From NCBI RefSeq assembly GCF_003150675.1, contig NZ_QGGB01000010.1, forward strand, positions 124,001 to 188,000: DNA of 64,000 nucleotides, given 5' to 3'. Under the pieces are notes generated by a model. That model saw only the letters and a program-made list of their open reading frames with translations, was not told where the DNA came from and searched no databases. Within the stretch, counting starts at the first letter, position 1. Every line of letters begins with the position of its first letter. Below are positions 45,340 through 54,744 of the stretch, piece by piece. The DNA comes from Rhodohalobacter mucosus (GTDB taxonomy: Bacteria > Bacteroidota > Rhodothermia > Balneolales > Balneolaceae). Made by a program: the position numbers and the translations under genes.

Positions 45340-46842
45340 ATGATGGATAAACCTTATGACTACTGCGGTATTTTCGGTATTTATGACCACACCGATGCTG
45401 CACTTCTCACCTACTACGGACTTCACGCTCTCCAGCATCGCGGTCAGGAATCAGCGGGGATCGTAAGCACCTATTACGATGAAAAAAAAGGGCGTTATGT
45501 GATGCCCATGCACAAGGATTTCGGTTTGGTTTTATCGGTATTTGATGATGCAAAAATTTTCAAAAAGGAATTGAAGGGTCGCTCTGCTATCGGCCACAAC
45601 CGGTATTCCACATCGGGTTCATCCCGCAATCCCGCCAATATTCAACCTTTTCGCGTACACTATAGAAACGGAAACCTGGCCATAGGACATAATGGAAATC
45701 TGTCGAATGCCAGAACTCTTCGCGAGCGATTTCGGCATGAGGGTGTTCTTTTTCAAAGTACCTCCGATACGGAGTTGATACTTCACCTGATCTCACACAG
45801 CCGCAAGGAAACACAGATGGAGCAGATCATGGACGCCCTTCAACAGATCGAAGGGGCGTACTGCCTTGTTATTCTGACTGACACAAAGCTTATTGCGGTC
45901 AGGGACCCAAATGGGTTCCGACCACTCGCACTGGGCATGATCGACGGCTCCTATACGGTTGCCAGCGAAACCTGTGCATTTGACATCATCGGTGCCGACT
46001 ACATCCGTGATGTGGAGCCCGGCGAGGTGATTGTCATTGACCGGGAGGCGAATGCACGAAAGGAGCCCAAATCCTACTACCTTGAACCGCAAAAAGGAAC
46101 CTCGAGCAGTCAGTGCATTTTTGAATATGTCTATTTTTCGCGCCCCGACAGCAAGATATTCGGTGAGATGGTGGATAAAATCCGCCGAAATCTTGGCAAA
46201 CAACTGGCCAAGGAACACCCTATTGATAAGATTCTGAACCACCCCGATCCCGATAAAAAGCCAATTGTCATTTCGGTGCCTGATTCAAGCAATACTGCCG
46301 CCCTGGGATATGCCCATGAAAATCAGAAAGCCGGCAATGACTGTAAGTACGACATCGGGCTGATTCGAAATCACTATGTAGGCCGTACCTTCATCTCACC
46401 CGGGCAAAAATCAAGAGAGCAGAAAGTACGGACCAAGTTCAATACGGTGAAAGGTGTGATTGAAGGCCGCTCCGTTATTATCGTGGACGACTCGATCGTG
46501 CGCGGCACTACATCCCGCTATCTTGTGGATATGATACGGGAGGCCAATCCGCTTGAGATTCATTTCCTGGTGAGTTCACCGCCTATCACCCACCCCTGTT
46601 TTTACGGCATGGACTTTCCAAGCCCCGACGAGCTCATCGCAAACCGCTTCAATCGTGATGTGCACGCGATTGCAGAAGAGATCGGCGTAGACAGCCTGCG
46701 TTACCTTTCCGCTGAAGGACTGGTAACCGCCGTCAGGGAAGCCAACCCATCCAGGCACGGCTACTGTACAGCCTGCTTTACCGGTAACTACCCGGTGCCC
46801 GTCGATTTTGGCGTACAGAAAGAAGAAAATGAAATTGTTTGA
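45340..46842 (+). CDS. purF: Amidophosphoribosyltransferase
   Basis: The 500-residue enzyme catalyses the first committed step of purine synthesis. The nucleophilic cysteine follows a short N-terminal extension (MMDKPYDYCGIFG), so the first eight residues must be removed for glutaminase activity. The glutaminase domain (1-240) has HRGQESAG and GHNRYST motifs. The phosphoribosyltransferase domain has the PRPP signature VIIVDDSIVRGTT near 382-394. Cysteines later in the chain (C253 region, the EYVYF segment and CYGM) could hold a [4Fe-4S] cluster, as in Bacillus-type PurF. Its stop overlaps the engB start. Confidence 0.95.
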   Translation: MMDKPYDYCGIFGIYDHTDAALLTYYGLHALQHRGQESAGIVSTYYDEKKGRYVMPMHKDFGLVLSVFDDAKIFKKELKGRSAIGHNRYSTSGSSRNPANIQPFRVHYRNGNLAIGHNGNLSNARTLRERFRHEGVLFQSTSDTELILHLISHSRKETQMEQIMDALQQIEGAYCLVILTDTKLIAVRDPNGFRPLALGMIDGSYTVASETCAFDIIGADYIRDVEPGEVIVIDREANARKEPKSYYLEPQKGTSSSQCIFEYVYFSRPDSKIFGEMVDKIRRNLGKQLAKEHPIDKILNHPDPDKKPIVISVPDSSNTAALGYAHENQKAGNDCKYDIGLIRNHYVGRTFISPGQKSREQKVRTKFNTVKGVIEGRSVIIVDDSIVRGTTSRYLVDMIREANPLEIHFLVSSPPITHPCFYGMDFPSPDELIANRFNRDVHAIAEEIGVDSLRYLSAEGLVTAVREANPSRHGYCTACFTGNYPVPVDFGVQKEENEIV

Positions 46843-47444
46843 TGGCTTTTAATAAGGCGCGCTTCATTACAAGTGCCCCAAAATTATCCGACTGCCCGCC
46901 CGAATCGCTGCCCGAGATATGTTTTGCGGGACGATCGAATGTAGGCAAGTCATCAATCATCAATAAGATCACCAACCGAAAAAGGCTGGCCCGTACGAGC
47001 AATACTCCGGGTAAAACCCAACAGATGAACTACTACGAGATAGACGACTCGTTCTACCTTGTTGATCTTCCCGGATTCGGCTATGCAAAGGTTCCCAAAA
47101 AAGAACGTGATCGCTGGGGTCGGGATATTCAGAACTACCTGCTTAAACGAAACACGCTTCACCTCGTCCTGCATCTGGTAGATTCACGGCATCCTCCATC
47201 CAAGCTGGACGAAGAATTCTTTTACTGGCTTGGTTCGAACCAGAAACCATTTGCCATTCTTCTTACCAAAGCCGACAAGATCTCCAATAACAAGCTGAGA
47301 AGCTCACTTGCAGCAATCCGGAAAATTCTTGAAGAGATGAATATCGACGTACCTGTAATTCCCTGTTCCGCCCAATCCGGTAAAGGTATTGAAGAAATAC
47401 GAAGCCTCATTCTGGAATTTACCGATCAGGAACACCTGCACTGA
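46842..47444 (+). CDS. engB: Ribosome biogenesis GTP-binding protein EngB/YsxC
   Basis: The 200-residue GTPase (YihA/YsxC family) assists large-subunit ribosome assembly. Residues ICFAGRSNVGKSS near 26-38 hold the G1 loop, DLPGFGYAKV near 74-83 the G3 loop, LTKADK near 144-149 the G4 loop and CSAQSGKGI the G5 loop. The ATG at 46842 overlaps the purF stop by one base, so translation is coupled. An in-frame TTG three bases earlier is less likely. Confidence 0.94.
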   Translation: MAFNKARFITSAPKLSDCPPESLPEICFAGRSNVGKSSIINKITNRKRLARTSNTPGKTQQMNYYEIDDSFYLVDLPGFGYAKVPKKERDRWGRDIQNYLLKRNTLHLVLHLVDSRHPPSKLDEEFFYWLGSNQKPFAILLTKADKISNNKLRSSLAAIRKILEEMNIDVPVIPCSAQSGKGIEEIRSLILEFTDQEHLH

Positions 47445-47485
47445 ACAATTTATCGATTTCACCCGGAACCGGAGTGCATACACTG

Positions 47486-49030
47486 CTAGTTGCGAAATGC
47501 CTTTCTAAAGTAATATGACCCGTTTGCCACGGCAACTACGATCACAGCGCCTGCAAATGTATAGAGCGGCCACGCAACTGTAAGTCCTTCCCCGGGAATA
47601 TACTGCTGAAGCGCACCTTCAACCATGAACAGCAGGGAAATCAGGCCGGAAAAAAATCCAACCATCGCATCGGTCTTATCAGGTTTTGCAAACAATCTGC
47701 CCAACACAAAAATACCCAGCAATCCGCCGTACGTATATGATGCAATTCCCAGGCCCAGCTCAACGACCGCCGGCTGGTCATCTCCGGAGAGCTGCAGCCA
47801 GGTAAAAAGGAATGCGGAACCGCTCAGCATCAAACCCCAAAAAATAGTGGTTAGCCTGGAAATCCAGAGCTCTTTTTCACCGTCCCAATCGGTGCCAAAA
47901 ACCGGCTTGAGAAGATCATAGGTTGTGGATGACGCGAGCGCATTCAGTGATGAACTGAGGCTGCTCATGGCGGCGGCAAAAAGGGAAGCTATGATCAGCC
48001 CTGCGACACCCGGGGGCATCTGATCCACGATAAAACGGGCAAATATTTCATCGGTCGTTCGCAGGTTCAGCTCTTCGAGACCGGCTCCCTGATAAAACAC
48101 GTAGAGCATCAGTCCGATAAAGAGGAAAAAAGCGAACTGTGCAGACGCCGCAAAGCCGCTCCAGATCAGGGCTTTCCGGCTTGATTTCACATCGCCTGTT
48201 GCCAGCAGCCTCTGGACAATAAGCTGATCGGTACCGTGCGATGCAATGGAAAATATCGCACCGCCAAATAGAGACACCCAAAACACATACGGATTCGCCA
48301 GTATTTCACGTATGCCAAGGTCTGTTCCCCAATTAAAGAGCCTCATCTTGTTCTCAGCTGACAGAAATGCCGTTATTTCGGATCCTGTCAAAGGAATTTT
48401 TCCGACCATCAGCAACAGTGCAAAAAGCGCTCCGCCCAGGTAAACCACCATCTGAACTACATCCATCCAGATTACTGCCCTGATGCCTCCGATAAATGTA
48501 TAAACCAGCGTAACGGCAGCAATAACTGTGATCGCAAGCAGATAGAGTGATCCATCACCCCATGAATCGAACAGTCCTGCAAATCGGAAAATGATCGCCA
48601 GGGGAATAGCAGTGGCAAAAAGACGGACTCCATCCGCCAGCAACCGTGTGATTATGAATGTGGAACCAGCAGCTTTTCTCAATCCGGAACCAAATCGCTG
48701 CTCCAGAAACTGGTAGGCAGTGGTCATCTCCCCCTTCACGTAGGCCGGCAAAAACCAGACGGCAACAATGATACGTCCCAGGATATAACCAAACGTAAGC
48801 TGAAGAAACGTCAGGTCTCCGCCATACGCCACGGCAGGAATACTGATAAACGTGAGGGTACTGGTCTCTGTAGCTACTACCGAAAACAGAATGGCCCACC
48901 AGGGCATGTTGCGCCCACCGAGAAAATAATCCGTAGAGGTTTTCTGTTTACCCGCCGACCAGATGCCGAAAAAGGCAACGGCAATCAGGTACAGTACAAT
49001 CACAATCCCGTCGAGAAGGGTAAATCCCAT
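47486..49030 (-). CDS. Sodium:solute symporter (SSS family)
   Basis: The 514-residue protein has about 13 transmembrane segments in the LeuT-like SSS fold. The N-terminal GIWSAGKQKTSTDYFLGGR near 23-41 and FISIPAVAYGGDLTFLQLTFGYILG further on are family hallmarks. Substrates in this family range from sugars to carboxylates and amino acids and cannot be told from sequence. Sodium coupling fits a saline habitat. It is monocistronic, and its upstream end abuts a repeat element near 49093. Confidence 0.85.
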   Translation of the reverse strand: MGFTLLDGIVIVLYLIAVAFFGIWSAGKQKTSTDYFLGGRNMPWWAILFSVVATETSTLTFISIPAVAYGGDLTFLQLTFGYILGRIIVAVWFLPAYVKGEMTTAYQFLEQRFGSGLRKAAGSTFIITRLLADGVRLFATAIPLAIIFRFAGLFDSWGDGSLYLLAITVIAAVTLVYTFIGGIRAVIWMDVVQMVVYLGGALFALLLMVGKIPLTGSEITAFLSAENKMRLFNWGTDLGIREILANPYVFWVSLFGGAIFSIASHGTDQLIVQRLLATGDVKSSRKALIWSGFAASAQFAFFLFIGLMLYVFYQGAGLEELNLRTTDEIFARFIVDQMPPGVAGLIIASLFAAAMSSLSSSLNALASSTTYDLLKPVFGTDWDGEKELWISRLTTIFWGLMLSGSAFLFTWLQLSGDDQPAVVELGLGIASYTYGGLLGIFVLGRLFAKPDKTDAMVGFFSGLISLLFMVEGALQQYIPGEGLTVAWPLYTFAGAVIVVAVANGSYYFRKAFRN

Positions 49031-49092
49031 GGCAGTGGTTGGTTGTAGAATCCGTAAAAGAAAAGAATTTCAGACTTCGAATCAAAAGGAGG

Positions 49093-49263
49093 GTTCACCG
49101 AAAAGGCGCTAAGGCCGCGGAGTTTGATGAATCGCCACAGAAATCACGGAATTTATTTTATAAACCTGTTAATAAGTCTGGTTGGTACCATCATTTCTCT
49201 GTGCTTCCGTGGCTATACTTTTTCGCCCTTGCGCCTTTGCGCCTTAGCGCCTCTGCGGTGAAC
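49093..49263. mobile_element. MITE-like element, 171 bp with 22-bp terminal inverted repeats
   Basis: The left end GTTCACCGAAAAGGCGCTAAG(G) and the reverse complement of the right end GTTCACCGCAGAGGCGCTAAG(G) agree in 20 of 22 bases. No ORF lies between them. The inside also contains word pairs such as CACAGAAATCACGG and CACGGAAGCACAG. The right terminal repeat contains the last codons and stop of rdgB. No obvious target-site duplication is visible. Confidence 0.6.
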
Positions 49264-49849
49264 TCCTGCTAATGAATTCTATGAATTTTTGCAATGCGCG
49301 TCCCCTGTGGCTGATTTTGTTTTTTTCATCGCCGCTTAGTTCTGCGAACGTTTGGTCATATCCCTCCGGCACGAAAACGGGGTCGTAGCCAAATCCCTTT
49401 TCACCTCTTTTATCCCTGATTATTTCGCCTTCACAAACACCCTCAAAAAAGTAGTGATCATCATCCGTTACATATGCAATGACTGTTCTGAACCGGGCGC
49501 TGCGATCTGCCGCTTCTTTCAACTCACCGAGCAGTTTATTCACATTATCGTTGTAGGATGCATCTTCACCGGCATAGCGTGCCGAGTAAACACCCGGAGC
49601 CCCACCCAAGGCATCCACTTCCAGACCGGTATCATCGCTCAGCGCGGGCAAACCCGTTTTTTCATGCCAAAATCGTGCTTTCTTCAATGCATTTCCCCGA
49701 AGATCGGGACGGTCCTCCTCAACCTCTTCGGGGTTTTCGACATCCAGTGTGGACTTCAGGTCAAAACCGAGCGGATGAAGCAGCTGCCGTAGTTCCTCAA
49801 TTTTATGCTTATTCGCTGATGCAAGAAAAATGGGTTTATAGCTTTTCAT
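49244..49849 (-). CDS. rdgB: Non-canonical purine NTP pyrophosphatase, RdgB/HAM1 family
   Basis: The 201-residue enzyme removes dITP, ITP and XTP from the nucleotide pool. LASANKHKIEELRQLL at residues 8-23, ALSDDTGLEVDALGGAPGVYSARYAG around 69-94 (split over the family core), GEKGFGYDPVFVPEG near 147-161 and HRGRALQKF near the end match the family. The last few residues (SSPQRR) and the stop are encoded in the terminal repeat of the neighbouring MITE-like element, so the natural C-terminus was probably altered. It is in a leftward unit with the PfkB kinase. Confidence 0.92.
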   Translation of the reverse strand: MKSYKPIFLASANKHKIEELRQLLHPLGFDLKSTLDVENPEEVEEDRPDLRGNALKKARFWHEKTGLPALSDDTGLEVDALGGAPGVYSARYAGEDASYNDNVNKLLGELKEAADRSARFRTVIAYVTDDDHYFFEGVCEGEIIRDKRGEKGFGYDPVFVPEGYDQTFAELSGDEKNKISHRGRALQKFIEFISRSSPQRR

Positions 49850-49862
49850 ATCACTGATGAGC

Positions 49863-50780
49863 TTAGTCCACTTCCGGGATCTGGCTCAGCCTTCTGAATT
49901 CCCTGTAGCGATCATAAATCTGTTTCTCATTCAGGCTCCTGAGCCTTCCGGGCCCAAATTCCTCCACACAAAAACTGGCCATCACGGAACCGAATACGAC
50001 AGCCTTTCGCATATTGTTCGGAGTTAGGTCGTTGGTATATGCCAGCCATCCCAGAAGTCCGCCCATAAACGTATCGCCCGCACCAGTGGGGTCAAATATA
50101 TCTATAACCGGATAGGCCGGGGCCGAGAATATCTCATCTCCTGTAAAGAGCAGTGCGCCGTGTTCTCCCTTTTTGATGATAAGCGATTCCGGACCCATAG
50201 CGCGAACTTTGTCGGCCGCCTTAATCAGGTTCGGTTCCTCCGCCAATTCACGCGCCTCCGAGTCGTTGATTACAAGCAGATCAACGCGCTTCAGGGTTTG
50301 TTTAAGTGCATCGGGCGTACCCTCGATCCAAAAGTTCATCGTATCCATTACCACCAGACCGGGACTGGCAACCTGCTCAAGCACCTTTTCCTGCAGGCTG
50401 GGTTCAATATTCCCGAGGGCAACGTATCTGGAATCCCTGTACTTTTCCGGAATCACAGGATCGAAGCGTTCAAAAACATTGAGCTGGGTATCGAGGGTGT
50501 CCCGGTTATTCAAATCATAATGATATTTTCCTGACCAGAAAAATGTATCCCCGCTGTTGTCGACCTGCAGACCTTCCAGGTCGATGGCACGGCTTTTAAG
50601 CACGTCGATATCTTCATCCGCAAAATCGCGTCCTACAACTCCAACCAGATTAATGTTCTTTGCAAAATAGGAGGCGGCAAGGGAGAGGTAGGTGGCAGAA
50701 CCACCCAGAATTTTTTCAGTTTTACCGAATGGGGTTTCGATACCGTCGTACGCAACGGATCCTACGACTAAGAGAGACAT
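49863..50780 (-). CDS. PfkB-family carbohydrate kinase
   Basis: The 305-residue kinase has the ribokinase-type fold. The C-terminal active-site motif DIFDPTGAGDTFMGGLLGWL near 233-252 holds the catalytic-type aspartate and the anion hole, and LGGSATYLSLAA near 25-36 is the N-terminal signature. The substrate is not evident; members act on ribose, fructose-6-phosphate, adenosine or other sugars. It lies 13 bases ahead of rdgB, and the two probably share a transcript. Confidence 0.85.
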   Translation of the reverse strand: MSLLVVGSVAYDGIETPFGKTEKILGGSATYLSLAASYFAKNINLVGVVGRDFADEDIDVLKSRAIDLEGLQVDNSGDTFFWSGKYHYDLNNRDTLDTQLNVFERFDPVIPEKYRDSRYVALGNIEPSLQEKVLEQVASPGLVVMDTMNFWIEGTPDALKQTLKRVDLLVINDSEARELAEEPNLIKAADKVRAMGPESLIIKKGEHGALLFTGDEIFSAPAYPVIDIFDPTGAGDTFMGGLLGWLAYTNDLTPNNMRKAVVFGSVMASFCVEEFGPGRLRSLNEKQIYDRYREFRRLSQIPEVD

Positions 50781-50876
50781 AAAAATGGTGCAGGTTTAGT
50801 TGATTTCAGATTTTTAAAGCAGCGTGAAGATATGGAAAAGTGTCATCGAATGTAGAATGCTATTGATTGCAGACAT

Positions 50877-50910
50877 AAAAAAAGCGCCTTCTCTTACGAA
50901 AAGGCGCTTT
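50877..50910 (-). terminator. Terminator after the subtilase gene
   Basis: AAAGCGCCTT and AAGGCGCTTT form a 10-bp stem around a 10-base loop, followed in the leftward direction by a run of T. It lies about 20 bases after the stop of the secreted subtilase gene. The stem is symmetric and could work in both directions. Confidence 0.8.
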
Positions 50911-50928
50911 CAATCCGTTCAGTTTCAT

Positions 50929-52152
50929 TTACTGATGAGAAGCAATCGGATAGCTTACTCCGTTGGGAGCCGTTGAGGAGGTGCCGTTCGAATTCACGGT
51001 TCCGCCAGTTACTATCAGAATGCCTGCAACGTGAGGAGCCGCCATCGAGGTACCGCTGATGGTGCGATAGCTGCTTCCGGTCCATGTGCTTTCAACGTTT
51101 ACTCCGGGTGCCGCAAAGCTTGTGGGCGGCCCATAGTTTGAAAATGACGCAAATGTATCATTTACATCTGTTGCTGCAATGGTCCATGTATTGGGGTGAT
51201 CCACTCTTGCAGGAGAAGATCCGGAAGCCCATGTACCGCTGTTGCCTGCAGCGATTGAAAAGAGTACACCCGCATCAGCAGCTGCAATAACAGCATCATC
51301 GAGCGACTGCGACGTACCGCCTCCAAGACTCATATTGGCAACATCGCCTGGATTTGCATTAGCGGCTACATAATCCACACCGGCAATCACGCCTGATACC
51401 GACCCGCTTCCGCGCCGGTCGAGCACCTTAACAGGAACCTGAACCACGCCGGACGCTACTCCCAGAATGCTGTTTTGGGCACCTATGGTACCTGCAACGT
51501 GGGTGCCATGGCCATTGCGGTCGTCAGCACTCTTTGAGTCCGGTCCACTGTTAAATGCTGTGAAGCCTCTGCTTCCATCTACGTTCAGATCTGGATGATC
51601 GAGCTGGATGCCAGTATCTATAACCCAGGACACGGCTGATCCTGTGTAGGTTACAGAACCGCCCACGCGATCGATCCCCCAGGGAGTTATTACAGTTGAT
51701 CCGCCTCCATCTCCGGAGTCGCCACCACCGTCGTCAGGTTCACATGGACCTCCGTTCGGCGTTCCACAGGGGGGAGCTAATGTCACTATTTTATCTTCTT
51801 CAATATAATCCACGCGGGGATCAAGTTTAAGACGGTTAAGCTGCGATTCATCCAGTTTGGCTGAAAAACCTACAAATACTGTCGAGTAGCTACTCATAAT
51901 GAGATCGTCCGAAATTCCGGCCTCGTTCATCACTGCCAGACGAAAATTCTCGGCATAAGCTTTGCCCCTGGAATCGAGTTCCGCTTCGTCCGGATTCAGG
52001 ACAACGATATACTGACCGTCGATTACTTCACCGGCAACAGGTTCCGTCTGAACCTGTTCTTCCATTGCGGGCTGTGTTACTGTGTCGCAGCTGATGCTGA
52101 TCATCGCAATGATCAGGGCTGCAAATCCAAGCTTACATACAAGTTTATTCAT
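50929..52152 (-). CDS. Secreted subtilisin-like serine protease (S8), lipoprotein
   Basis: The 407-residue protein has a lipobox ending in cysteine 22 (MISISC), so it is likely membrane-attached and processed. An inhibitor-I9-like propeptide spans about 40-125, then a glycine/aspartate-rich linker (near 136-152), then the S8 domain. The triad is D179 in VIDTGIQ, H215 in GHGTHVAG and S369 in SGTSMAAPHVAG, with N304 for the oxyanion hole. It resembles proteinase K/thermitase-type subtilases. It digests protein outside the cell or in the periplasm. A strong terminator follows. Confidence 0.9.
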   Translation of the reverse strand: MNKLVCKLGFAALIIAMISISCDTVTQPAMEEQVQTEPVAGEVIDGQYIVVLNPDEAELDSRGKAYAENFRLAVMNEAGISDDLIMSSYSTVFVGFSAKLDESQLNRLKLDPRVDYIEEDKIVTLAPPCGTPNGGPCEPDDGGGDSGDGGGSTVITPWGIDRVGGSVTYTGSAVSWVIDTGIQLDHPDLNVDGSRGFTAFNSGPDSKSADDRNGHGTHVAGTIGAQNSILGVASGVVQVPVKVLDRRGSGSVSGVIAGVDYVAANANPGDVANMSLGGGTSQSLDDAVIAAADAGVLFSIAAGNSGTWASGSSPARVDHPNTWTIAATDVNDTFASFSNYGPPTSFAAPGVNVESTWTGSSYRTISGTSMAAPHVAGILIVTGGTVNSNGTSSTAPNGVSYPIASHQ

Positions 52153-52473
52153 ATCAGTTGAGTTGGTATGTTTTGGTTAATGAAACCTGCTGCGAACTAT
52201 ATTTTCCCGATATACTTACTCTTGTCCGGCAGTCGGTTTCCTGTATAGACAAGAGTAAAAAAGTGGGACAACTGTTACAAATTGTTAAAAAGTAGTTTAA
52301 AGCAAAATAGACAAGATTTTTATATACTTATTTAAGAGCATGATATTAATAGATATATATTGATAATTGTTTTAGAGAAAAAATTCTGTAAATGAATGTG
52401 GATAGTATCTTTTTTTGTTATGATGGTTGTTCATTTACTGCATACTTTGCGCATGGCAACCTGAACAGGACAG
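52153..52473. other. AT-rich intergenic region without a recognised gene
   Basis: This 321-base gap separates the divergent subtilase and Nudix genes. It is strongly AT-rich from about 52280 to 52420, with runs such as TATATACTT and AGATATATATTG that could supply promoters in both directions. No ORF, hairpin with T-run or repeat word is convincing. Confidence 0.4.
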
Positions 52474-53127
52474 ATGCAAGACTTCGGATTTTACAGATAT
52501 TTGTGTGAGCGTATGAAGGGCTCTTTTCCGGGCGAGTCCGCCCATGAAAAAATGCTTCCGGAACCGATCGACAGCTCATACAGTTATCCACGCAAGAGCA
52601 ACGGGAGTGCCCATCCAAGCAGCGTGCTGATTCCTTTGTATCCGGATCATGAAGGTGATATGCATGTATTGCTAACCCTCCGAACGGGCCATATTCGCCA
52701 TGCCGGTCAGATCAGTTTTCCGGGAGGCCGATCGGAAGTTAATGAAGAACTGATTGACACGGCCCTAAGGGAAACGCATGAGGAGATCGGTATCAATCCG
52801 CAATCTATTCGCGTTGCCTGCTCTATTACATCAATATATCTCTATCGCAGCAATAGCCAGATCACACCCTTTGTGGGTTTTTTACATCAGAAGCCCGATC
52901 TGACCATCAATCCCAATGAAGTGGAAGAGGCCTTCAGTGTGCCGCTTTCGCAGCTGCTCGACGACCGCAATCTCGTGCGTGAAGTCTGGGAATTGAACAA
53001 GCGAAAAGTGGATGTGCCATACTGGGATATTCACCCTACAACACCGTTATGGGGTGCCACTGCAATGATTATGAGTGAGCTGCTCGTTCTGTATCGTGAG
53101 TATCTGAACCAAATCTCACAATCCTGA
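52474..53127 (+). CDS. Nudix hydrolase, CoA pyrophosphatase-type
   Basis: The 217-residue protein has an intact Nudix box, from GGRSEVNEE through RETHEEIGI around residues 90-113, with the glutamates in REtxEE order. The preceding LLTLRTGHIRHAGQISFPGG (68-91) matches the UPF0035/CoA pyrophosphatase subgroup, which hydrolyses CoA and its derivatives. The start follows a long AT-rich gap. It is convergent with the downstream oxidase gene, 10 bases apart. Confidence 0.85.
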   Translation: MQDFGFYRYLCERMKGSFPGESAHEKMLPEPIDSSYSYPRKSNGSAHPSSVLIPLYPDHEGDMHVLLTLRTGHIRHAGQISFPGGRSEVNEELIDTALRETHEEIGINPQSIRVACSITSIYLYRSNSQITPFVGFLHQKPDLTINPNEVEEAFSVPLSQLLDDRNLVREVWELNKRKVDVPYWDIHPTTPLWGATAMIMSELLVLYREYLNQISQS

Positions 53128-53137
53128 AAGCCTGAAT

Positions 53138-54238
53138 TCACCGTGAATTCCGGATCAGCTCAAAAAGCTCTTTTGCGACCTGCATTCCAATTGCAATACC
53201 CATTCCGCTGAGACCGGCCGCCGCGTACACTCCCGGTTTTATCTCATTGATATAAGGCTCCTTATCTGCGGTAATTCCCATAATACCGCTCCATTCCACA
53301 TCGATCTCCCATTCGGGCGGTAATTTTATTACATCATTGGCAAAGCTCAGGAGGTACTCTTTAATAACGGGATTGATCCCAAAGCGATCGGTCGTTTCCT
53401 CCTCAACAGCCAGGTTACGAGCCCCTCCAAGAAGCAGACGGTTATCTACATTTCGAAAATAGACATACCCCCTGTCGTGGTTAAATGTGCCCTTCCACCC
53501 AAGATCTGCAATCGGTTTTGTGATGAAAACATATCCCCGCGCAGGCTTTACGGGTAAACCGACCAGCGATTCTGCAAAGCCATTTACTGCCACAGCGATT
53601 TGTTCGGCCTGAATGCCTGTATCGTTGTCAAGGTGTGCCACTCCTGAATCAATCGATTCTACACGTGTATTCCACCAAATTCGAACGCCCGCCTTCTGTA
53701 TTTTTTGATGAAGGGTACGCATCATTTTGCCGCTGTTGATCGCGCCTTCCACGTGATTGTGTATTGCCGGATAGCCCATGTATTCCCTGCGGGAGTACAC
53801 ACTTTCTATTCCCAGCCGTTCATGCAAAAGCGTATTCATTTCATCCAGTCTGCCGGAGCACTCCGCAAGTAATTCATTATCGGTAAAGATTTCATAACCT
53901 CCAGAATGGATATACCCCATCTCCCCAGCTGCAAGTGTTGACCTGAGAAGGTTCAGGCCGTTCCACCTCCGTTCGATCCTCTTCAGCACGGTCTCTTCAC
54001 CGGCTTTCTGCATGTCGGAAAGATGTTCTGACAGTGACCCTATACATGTAAAACCCGCATTCCGTGTGCTGGCACCCTCGGGTGCAACACCTTTTTCAAC
54101 AATCAAGACATCGTGCCCGGGGAAAGCTTTTTTATAAAACAGGGCAAGTGATGCCCCCACAATTCCGGCTCCAACAATCAGCAGGTCGGGTTTTTTAAGC
54201 CACTCTTCACGTTCCCAGAAAGAAAATGTTCTGTTCAT
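53138..54238 (-). CDS. FAD-dependent oxidoreductase, DAO family
   Basis: The 366-residue flavoprotein has LLIVGAGIVGASLAL near residues 19-33 as the FAD-binding glycine motif, followed by DVLIVEKG. It belongs to the glycine/D-amino-acid oxidase (DAO) family; the C-terminal AAGLSGMGIAIGM is the second flavin signature. The substrate is unknown, likely an amine or amino acid. The ATG at 54238 was chosen because it overlaps the stop of the WbuC-like gene in an ATGA, rather than an earlier in-frame ATG. Confidence 0.82.
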   Translation of the reverse strand: MNRTFSFWEREEWLKKPDLLIVGAGIVGASLALFYKKAFPGHDVLIVEKGVAPEGASTRNAGFTCIGSLSEHLSDMQKAGEETVLKRIERRWNGLNLLRSTLAAGEMGYIHSGGYEIFTDNELLAECSGRLDEMNTLLHERLGIESVYSRREYMGYPAIHNHVEGAINSGKMMRTLHQKIQKAGVRIWWNTRVESIDSGVAHLDNDTGIQAEQIAVAVNGFAESLVGLPVKPARGYVFITKPIADLGWKGTFNHDRGYVYFRNVDNRLLLGGARNLAVEEETTDRFGINPVIKEYLLSFANDVIKLPPEWEIDVEWSGIMGITADKEPYINEIKPGVYAAAGLSGMGIAIGMQVAKELFELIRNSR

Positions 54239-54732
54239 GGATACTTTCCTTTTTTTGATAGCCATTCAGCTGCCTCCAAACTGCCCTCGGCAGGTGCCCA
54301 ACTCGCAAATACCTTATCGGTATCTGCATCATACGGACCCTTTTTGCACTCAAATAATACAGTATCCTTTTCAAGCACCAGAAAAGAGTGCCATATGCCC
54401 GGTTCTATATCAGTGATACCCGGAAACGGAGCGAAAGATATAATTCTGTCGGTCTGCGGACTTCCTGAATCATTAAACGTAAAAAAACGGATTTTGCCTC
54501 TCAGCACGACAATCGATTCGGTGGCATGCGGCATGGGATGCATATGAGGCCGGATGTACGTACCGGGCTGTAAAAAATTGATTAACCGCTGAACCTCTGC
54601 GTCCTGTTCTCTGTGAAGCGGCAGAATGATTCTCAGCCGATCGCTTCTACGCGATGCCTGCAGCCCCTCCTCCATCTGTTTCTCTTCCAGAAAAAAAACA
54701 TCCCCTGAAGGGTTTTCAAACGCTTGCTTCAT
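54235..54732 (-). CDS. WbuC-family cupin-fold metalloprotein
   Basis: The 165-residue protein has a single cupin domain. Metal-ligand histidines lie in RPHMHPMPHATES near 61-73 and the domain closes with GIWHSFLVLEKD near 112-123. The overall form matches WbuC, usually found in O-antigen clusters, where its role is unknown. Here it is translationally coupled to the DAO oxidase by an ATGA overlap, with no other glycan gene in the neighbourhood. It starts right after the toxin-antitoxin pair. Confidence 0.75.
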   Translation of the reverse strand: MKQAFENPSGDVFFLEEKQMEEGLQASRRSDRLRIILPLHREQDAEVQRLINFLQPGTYIRPHMHPMPHATESIVVLRGKIRFFTFNDSGSPQTDRIISFAPFPGITDIEPGIWHSFLVLEKDTVLFECKKGPYDADTDKVFASWAPAEGSLEAAEWLSKKGKYP

Positions 54733-54744
54733 TTGCGATCATCT

